Made by a program: the position numbers and the translations under genes. Below the pieces are notes generated by a model. It saw nothing but the letters and a program-made list of their open reading frames with translations, was not told where the DNA came from and did no database searches. A DNA stretch of 64,000 nucleotides from Gymnogyps californianus (taxonomy: Eukaryota > Chordata > Aves > Accipitriformes > Cathartidae). Positions 57,001-64,000 of the stretch are shown one piece after another. Each line of letters opens with the position of its first letter. Positions within the stretch are counted from its first letter, which is position 1. The stretch covers positions 101,444,877 to 101,508,876 of the forward strand of contig NC_059472.1 of the NCBI RefSeq assembly GCF_018139145.2. The letters run 5' to 3'.

Positions 57001-60000
57001 CCATATGTAAGAGGGCATGCTGTGGTGATACTCTATCATTTCCCTTTTCAAGGAGACTGAAGAGACCCTCCAAAAATTGGGCTACAGCTTGTCTTAATTT
57101 CTTCCCCTCTGGTTAACCTCCATTTCTTTTCAGTACTCTGTACATGTGATGCTTTCTTTAAGCAGATTGGCCCTGGTAGATGCAGAAGAGCTTGCTTGCT
57201 CACGCTTTCCTTCACACTATGTGGCCTTGTAATGTTCTATAGTGGCATTTGGCTTTGGGACAGGTACTGAAAGCTCAACATTAGGGACAATGTTGGGTGA
57301 AAGTGGTGGGAAGGAGAGGAAGGTAACCACACTGCCTTGCAGTGGTAGTTCACCAGTGGCTTGATAAGAAGGAAAAAAACCCCAAGTGTCTATATCCTCA
57401 ACACAACAAATTTTACTTTGGGTGAGAAGGAGGAGGGGAGATTGTGGGACCTTGAAAGAGCTGTGCTGACTGCCTTAGCACATGGTGTTAGCTCTGCTAT
57501 CATCTTTAGAACTGTTTTCCATGGAAGATATAATGAGATTCACCTCACTACTTCACTGCTTGTGGTGTACTAAGAAGATGGCAATATCAGAGAGGGCTGA
57601 GACAGAACTGTGTTTTCCTAACATTGTTGGAAAGAAGGGTGAGTATGAAGGGTGGTGGGTGGGTGGTGGAGAAATGGAAGAGAAATCTTGTACATGCTCT
57701 CTCACAACTGTAAAAATGGTATGTAATTTGATCCTTTCTGAAGATTTTTCTAATATCTAAAAAGAGGGATAATCTTCAGCTCAGCATAAAATGTTTGAGG
57801 GGATTAGCTATCCTTCCCGGTCAGACGGATAGCGATAATTCACACTTCACAAGTCTCCCAGTAGCAAGTCTCTAATAACTTCAGTAAGATTAATAATTGT
57901 CCTATAAAATTACCTGGCACTTGAACTGGCAACTGGTTTTACTGCCTGGAGGTGACTGTTAAACAATCTGTGTCTACTGGCAAGCAGCACTGCACGTATA
58001 CCCTTGCAAACCCCTTCCCCCATGATGGGTATGTGAAATTGCATGGCACATTCACCGTGCTGATTACTTATTTTTTGTATCCTGCCTGTGTTCATCACCT
58101 CAGATACCAGAGGATATATGAAGTGTGTCCTCCAAGGCAACATACACTCCAGCTTGGCACCATAAACAGAAATAGGTCATTGGTACCTGTGACTTTGTCA
58201 AAGGCAGATGAGGTCAAACACTGTAAACACAGGCTTTAAATCATAGCCATAAGGAAGATATTTATCACTGCTGCTTGAGGCATCTCTGTGCTATGCCCTG
58301 GTTCAAAACCTGCTTTTGACATGTCCCAGCTGTGAGCATATGCTATGTATTGTTCAATCTTCATCACTTTGCCTCAGAAGCCAATGGCAGGAGCATTTGG
58401 TAAGAATGTGCATAGGATTTGCAAGAGGCAGATAGGATATTATCTAGACAATTGTTTTATTTGAGAGGTTTGGACGTATTCTGAAAGAAGCATTAATTAT
58501 TAGTGATGGTGTGACTGACACTGGATTGCTTTTATTAGCTACGGAGACCATGATTTGATTTTGAATAAATGGGTCGGTGCTGCTCAAGCAGGTGGTAAAT
58601 CCCCCACACCTCCAGTGGCAAAACCATGAATGGAGATAGCTCACACATTCAACTTATTTTCCATAGGCTGAAATCTGAGTGTGTTGATTTCTGATCTCCA
58701 TTCTGGTATGGAGATTTCTGATCACCACAGGCTCTTTCCGCATTTGGCTTATCTCTGTAAGATGAGGTCTCTCAGCTTCAGGGAATGCTTGGGGCTGACC
58801 TTTGCAAAACAGGAATCAAGCTGATAAGCCATCTCAATTTTGGTGATTGTGGCTTCCTCGCCACATTCAATTTCCGGATTTAGGGTCATCATTCCAATGG
58901 ACTCAGAAGAACAGAAAAGAGAGAACAGCTCCAGTGAACTTCATCATTTCTGAGCACCCAGTGGGAAAAATCTGCCTGCAGGGAATATTAGCTGATAGCA
59001 GCACAGACTCTTGTAGATAGTGACAAGTGGAAAGGATGAGCTAGTTCTCAGAGTATTTGCTATATTTTGTCATTGCTTCATGTTGATGAAGGGCCTGTTT
59101 ACTAATATGGTTCTCAAACATGCACGCAAATATACATTGACATATAGTGATAATGTGTGGTCACATCCCTGTGCTCATGCAAATCCAGGTCCAGGACCAG
59201 GATTATAGACAAGGGATGAGCTATACCCTTTAAGATGTTGGCTGACTATGTTAAGAGATTCCTCTGAGGAGAGTTATTTACAAACAGGACTCAAACACAT
59301 TTTAATCTGAGCTGCATGTCAAAACACAGTGTTTGGAGGAATTTTACATTCAAGCTTTTTATTTGGATTTAGTCCTAATTTTTAATGCCAGGCCATAAAA
59401 AGGACCTGTTTCTCTTGTCCATTGCCAGGATAAAAACAATCCAGTGCTGTTTACCTCTGAAATGTAGCTTGCAAAGGAGACTGCAGAAAGAACAGAGGCT
59501 AAATTAAATACAATCATTTGCCCCAGGTGGATTCTTTGTCTGCTGTTAGAGTGCAATGGAGCTGGGTGACACACGTCTGTGTGGCATGAACACTTTTAGC
59601 ATTAATTAGAGCTAAAATGTCAGTAGCAATTAAACAATATCAGTCTACAAAATTAGGGTAAAAGGGTTTGAGTGCTCAAGATTCCTAAAGTTGCACAGGT
59701 ACAACTAACCATTTATGTATTTCCCTTGTAATTCTTCACATATATGAAGACAGGCTCCTAGTACGAGGTTGGCTGAGCCTGAATCAGCAAAATATTGTCT
59801 ACTTGCCTCTGTGTGTAGAGACAGTCACGTTTTGAAAATTTGCATCTGAAATAAGTTTTCTTGCTTTTATTCATTTAACTTAGAAATTTTTTGTGTCAGC
59901 TGAAGATGCCTTTTTAGTGCTTCTCCTGACTATGACATTCTTGGTAGAAACTTTTTTTCCTTGCACAAAAGGTTTTCCTTGTGCAAAAGTGCTTAAGGGA

Positions 60001-60125
60001 GAGTTTCAATGGTAAATTTGCAGTATGAATGTGTATGGATGTCAGCTGCCTGCAGGGGATCTCCTTCTGTAGTCTGTAGGATGATGGAGACAGGCAGGTT
60101 GGTTGCTATTCCTAGCTTTCTAGGT
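54095..60125. other. Non-coding stretch, no recognised transposon
   Basis: The sequence is AT-rich throughout, with many short frames and no coding bias. A 7-bp palindromic hairpin (ATCTCCA/TGGAGAT) lies at about 58694-58715. ATTAATTAG and CAATTAAAC motifs near 59601-59635 could belong to a small conserved element. Nothing stronger was seen. Confidence 0.45.
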
Positions 60126-60129
60126 AGTC

Positions 60130-60195
60130 TGTTGTGTGATTGCAGGAAAGCCCACTTACTTACACTCTCTGTTCCTCAGTTTATTTATAACAGAT
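60130..60195 (+). mobile_element. MIR copy
   Basis: 'gtgtgattgcaggaaagccc' followed by 'acttacttacactctctgtt' and 'cctcagtttatttataacag' matches the MIR run 'gtgtgaccttgggcaagttacttaacctctctgtgcctcagtttcctcatctg' in order. The spacing is conserved and most bases are identical. Confidence 0.65.
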
Positions 60196-60650
60196 GAAGA
60201 AGGACATCTCCTTTTGTCTGAGGCTGTGCAAGCACCCAGGAAATTCATGATAAGACCTCCAGCTTGAAAAGTGTCTTGGCTGGATTTTGCTGTGTTGTCA
60301 TCAGAAACCTCAGAACGTAACAGTTTTGAGCCCTCCAAGACCTAAATATTATTACGGCCTAACAGAAGTAAGGACAGTGCAAAGCAAGCCCTAACTAAGA
60401 GTATTACAATTTGGCTTTGTACCATCATAGAATAGGTCAAGGCAGAACTTGTAAGCACTGATATTTCTTCCTGAGGGAGCGAACCAACTGGGGATTTGGC
60501 CCCGAGGCTGAAAACACGCCCAATGCATTCAGCAATCTTCAAAAAATGTATTGCTTGTCGCCCCTCGCTACTTAATTAAAAGGAATGTCAGGCATTTCTG
60601 AAAAGACAGTGGGTGAGTTGTCAAATGTAACAAAGAGAGAAAATAATTTC
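60196..60650. other. Non-coding stretch
   Basis: Nothing recognised. Confidence 0.45.
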
Positions 60651-60668
60651 AGAAAGAAAGAAAGAAAG
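60651..60668 (+). repeat. (AAAG)n microsatellite
   Basis: About four and a half AAAG units. Confidence 0.85.
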
Positions 60669-62195
60669 TCTATGTAAATTATAATACCCATCCTTTTCTA
60701 CACTAGACCACAGCTATGATCATTTTAAGTGATTTTTGTATGGCATTTTAAAATGAAATGTGATTCTCTTGTTCATTCTCTGGCAATATGCCCTGAAATA
60801 TTCCATTAAGTGTTTTCAATTACATGCCAGTCCCAATAGGATCTCAGTAAGAGATTTTAAAAGGTATCTTATCTAGTACATTATCTAATGTAGTTTGAAT
60901 GCTATCAATGTTGCAATAAATAAAGATAAATTAAGTAATATAAAAAAAGTGTTGTAGCTTTGAATCAATAGACTGGGTAGCAGCTGAGGAGATGCACATA
61001 TGTACTCTTCTTAAAGAAAGGTTTCAGGACTTGGCACCAGAGCAAGATTTTTATTTAATATCTCATTTCCACCGCCTTGTATCAAAGTTTATTTCAGGAA
61101 TAAAACCAAAATGAAACCTAAACTACATTATTATTTCTGAAAGCTTAGATGAGTGTATTTTTGAAACATATGGAGGTACATTATCTGTATTATGACACAA
61201 ATTACTGCTCAAAGGCTGAGTGGAAGAGGCTGCTGAGAGATGCAACTAACAGCACACTTGAGCGCTTCGCTTTGCCATGCAGCACTGGAGTAGAAGGGGG
61301 TGCACACGTGTGCATGCCTCTGCGTGTGCACGTCCTAATGTGCTGGCCTTTTGTATTGCTACCAGTGGAGCTGATCATGTTGTTCATTCCAGACAATTCA
61401 TTGGACAAGTTTATCCTGTTCCTTTAAACATTTGAGCATGTACATCATTTTGCTGATATGAAGTCTCGTATTTCAGCAAAGGAATCCTCTTTATCAGTGT
61501 AAACTCTTCACAAGATCACGGTTTTGAACCTGTTTTTATTTCTTACTCCAAACTGCTCATGATAACCATGCTGTTTAGCTTGAATACGTGTTTGGTTCTA
61601 CTGATGGCTGGAACGGAGGTGTGGGAGAGCTCATGTAATACCACATGGCATTACTTCTGTTCTCTAACTTGATGGCTTGAACACTAAACATCAGTAGGAA
61701 TTCCCCTTAGAATGGTTATTTTTAAATCCCCATAATAATCTTGCGTAGGAATGGTAGGAACAAACAAGCCAACTCATTTTCAGGCGGGACTTAATTGCTT
61801 GTGAATATAATTGCGTGATATAGTGATACTAGGTATGTTGACTCTACAGTTCCTTCCTGGGCCCATGATTTATGTCTCTGACAGGATCCTAGGATCAAGT
61901 TGCTCTCCTCTGCCTTTCTCATGGCCTGGCTGTGATCCTTCAAAGTCCATACTCACAGCCCTCTGTCCTGGGAGCCCCTTAGCCTTCACAGCTAGAAGTT
62001 GTGAAAAACCATCATTGTTTTCATATTTGATGACAGGCTGGTTGTTGAGAAATGAAGGTAAAGAAAGGAGAGTTCCATCACTGTCCAATTTGCTTTGTTG
62101 CAAGCTTCTTAGCTTTGTGTCGTATTTTAACAAAGATTTATAACATGCTGACTGGCTAAGGCCCCAGGGTTCCTAGAAGTAAAGGGTGGGGGGAG
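60669..62195. other. Non-coding stretch
   Basis: It includes the perfect 14-bp palindrome TGCACACGTGTGCA at 61301-61314, centred on an E-box. No gene or transposon was recognised. Confidence 0.45.
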
Positions 62196-62199
62196 GGAA

Positions 62200-62480
62200 C
62201 AAAAGCTGCTAATAGAAATGTAACATTACATTATGGTAATTAGCATGAAATGTGAAGATTTTTATAAATTGCTTATCTGTTTTAATTATTCTTGAGACAT
62301 CTGTAATATTAATGCACGGATAAAGAACAGTTAATTGGAAAATAAATGAGAGATCTAAATGTATTTTTTCCCCCTGTGTATATCAAGGGAAGCCTGGATA
62401 TTAAATCTTGAACTTCCAAATTCTTGTTGTTATATTGTAGAAATGTATAAATTAATCAAACTTTTATTATATAAACCAAG
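62200..62480. promoter_or_regulatory. Candidate conserved AT-rich regulatory block
   Basis: TAATTA cores occur at 62237-62242 and 62283-62288, with TTAATTGG at 62331-62338 and ATTAATCAAA near 62451-62460. A GATA-type CTTATCTG lies near 62272-62279. The stretch has no simple repeats and no open frame. It has the look of a conserved developmental enhancer, but conservation is not tested here. Confidence 0.22.
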
Positions 62481-63305
62481 CCTTGTCAAATCCCAATTCT
62501 GATGGATTAACTAGTGAAGGAGTCCTAATGCTGCGAAACCGGCGCAGTTTGTTTCATTTTTTTAAACAATTCCTTTATCACCACCGTCACCAGCAAAATC
62601 TATCTGTAAGTTTTCTCTAAATGGCATTTCCCTTCTTTTCCTCTACCTCTGCATGTTTCACAAATGTGAATCTCCCATACAGACAACAGCGTGTTTCAAG
62701 CATGAACAGAATGACTATAGGATGACAGTAATTTTCCATTAAGTCTTCTTGGGATCCACTACAAAGCAAAACTATATGTATGTCCCCACTGTCTGCATAT
62801 ATCAACATCTTATATACATACACGCATGCTTCATCATTGAAGAATAAATGCAAAAAACAATTAACCGTATGGGTAGCCAGAGAGATAAAATTGAAAAGAT
62901 GGGAGGATAATAAAACCTGAGAAATGTAGCAGATACAGAGGTAAACATCTTTAAATCAAAAGTAGGACTTAGAGTTTCTGCTCTGCTGCAGTTTCATGTT
63001 TATTAAAAGGATTTATCCTGGAATCATCAAGACTGAGGCCACTAGCTGTTCAGTTCTCCTCCATTTATCTTACTGATTTCCAAGTTATGAGGATTACAAA
63101 ATCCAGTCATGCAAACCTCCCTCCAAAGCATTTTGCAGACTCCATGAAAATACATTCTGCAAACAACACGGAGTTCACTCTTCCTTCTCTCCTATTTCCA
63201 ACTCTCCCCTCCCTTCTAATTTTTGTTGCACTATAATGAGCGCACAGCTAATGCTAATCAGGCAATGTCTCTCTTACATAAACACTATCAGTTCTTCTGT
63301 GAATT
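62481..63305. other. Non-coding stretch
   Basis: Nothing recognised beyond short T-runs. Confidence 0.45.
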
Positions 63306-63307
63306 TC

Positions 63308-63322
63308 TTTTTTTTTTTTTTT
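63308..63322 (+). repeat. Poly-T run of about 15
   Basis: An uninterrupted T-run follows GAATTTC. Confidence 0.9.
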
Positions 63323-64000
63323 GTCAGGATGGGGAGGGTAATGTAGAGAAAATGCTCAGAAAAGCAGAGAGATTAACATACAGATTAATGTATATGCTAA
63401 CATATGTGGAGACTATTAACTGCAGGATGCATAATTGCTAATCACTCAAGTGCAAGTTCCGCTTTCAGACTGACATATTCCTGAGCTTTGTTTTAGAAAC
63501 AGTCTTCCTATGTGGGTCATTTTAAAGAAGCAGCCCAGTCACCATGAAGCTAACAGGTCTTAAAAGAAGGGAGTACATACTATATTTTGGACCAGTAAGG
63601 TGACACTGGTTGACGTTGAAATGTGAGTTTCTCCTGTATTTCCCTATTTATGTCCCAGCTGTAACATGAGGAATAGCCTTCAGTGAGACTAATGTAGTTT
63701 GCCCTCTGTATGCCTTGCTGATTTGAGGCCTGATATACTGATATAGATGTTTCCCTGTTGACATCGGTGGAGGGCTCCATGAGGTTACAACAGTTTCACC
63801 CCCGCTGGAGGGACCAGTGAAATTGGTAGACCAGTTTCAGACCTCACTAGGAGGAGACACGTGACAGTGCCAGCCAGGAACAGAGTGAGCTGGATGAGGT
63901 AGCAATGGGGTCACATCTGGCTTTTGCAGAGACGGAGGACCTTGCTTGGCCTTGCGGGGCTAAACAGGGACACGCAGAGAAGACTGAGCTTGGGAGAGAC
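63323..64000. other. Non-coding stretch to the window edge
   Basis: The last 220 bases are GC-richer than the rest (from about 63790). They could be the edge of a repeat or an exon-bearing region that continues outside the window. No call is possible. Confidence 0.4.

Noticed and set aside
1..64000. tRNA, rRNA, CRISPR arrays, bacterial operons or a prokaryotic gene system
   Set aside because: No such signature is present. The repeats and base composition are those of a vertebrate, and no multi-gene system can be supported.

Overview
This 64-kb window looks like non-coding DNA from a bird genome. It is AT-rich, and every reading frame is broken at short intervals. There are no operons, ribosome-binding sites, tRNAs, rRNAs or CRISPR arrays. 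The avian call rests on the repeats. At 44176-44505 there is a 5'-truncated CR1 retroposon with a typical avian 3' end. At about 47379-48323 there is a solo long terminal repeat (LTR) of an endogenous retrovirus family I associate with birds, probably Neoaves rather than galliforms. Two older, reversed CR1 fragments lie at 40413-40930 and 43440-43740. Several MIR/CORE-SINE relics and very old palindromic elements of general amniote type are also present. Repeat density is low, as is usual for birds.

Layout: 1-25 kb is mostly unique intergenic or intronic DNA. It holds scattered SINE relics (1.2, 4.1 and 10.6 kb), microsatellites, a 15-G run and a 25-A run. Two AT-rich stretches dense in homeodomain/POU-type motifs (about 5.3-5.6 kb and 14.56-14.66 kb) could be enhancers. 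From 25.2 to 27.3 kb, three open frames lie one after another on the minus strand. One has the amino-acid composition and third-position GC of a real, probably disordered, protein segment, and another is bounded by plausible splice signals. This is the best candidate for coding or transcribed sequence in the window. I cannot name the protein.

The 27-40 kb stretch is featureless apart from a short CpG-containing segment near 32.65 kb, a tandem 26-bp duplication near 33.1 kb and a possible conserved block near 38.6 kb. The 40-48.3 kb stretch is the repeat-rich part: three CR1 fragments, a MIR copy and the LTR. The 48.3-64 kb stretch returns to plain AT-rich DNA with one good MIR copy (60.13 kb), a perfect hairpin (51.9 kb) and a possible conserved AT-rich block (62.2-62.5 kb).

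No complete gene and no gene system can be supported. The window is best read as a gene desert or a long intron of an avian chromosome. The regulatory and exon calls are judgements by eye and are given low confidence.
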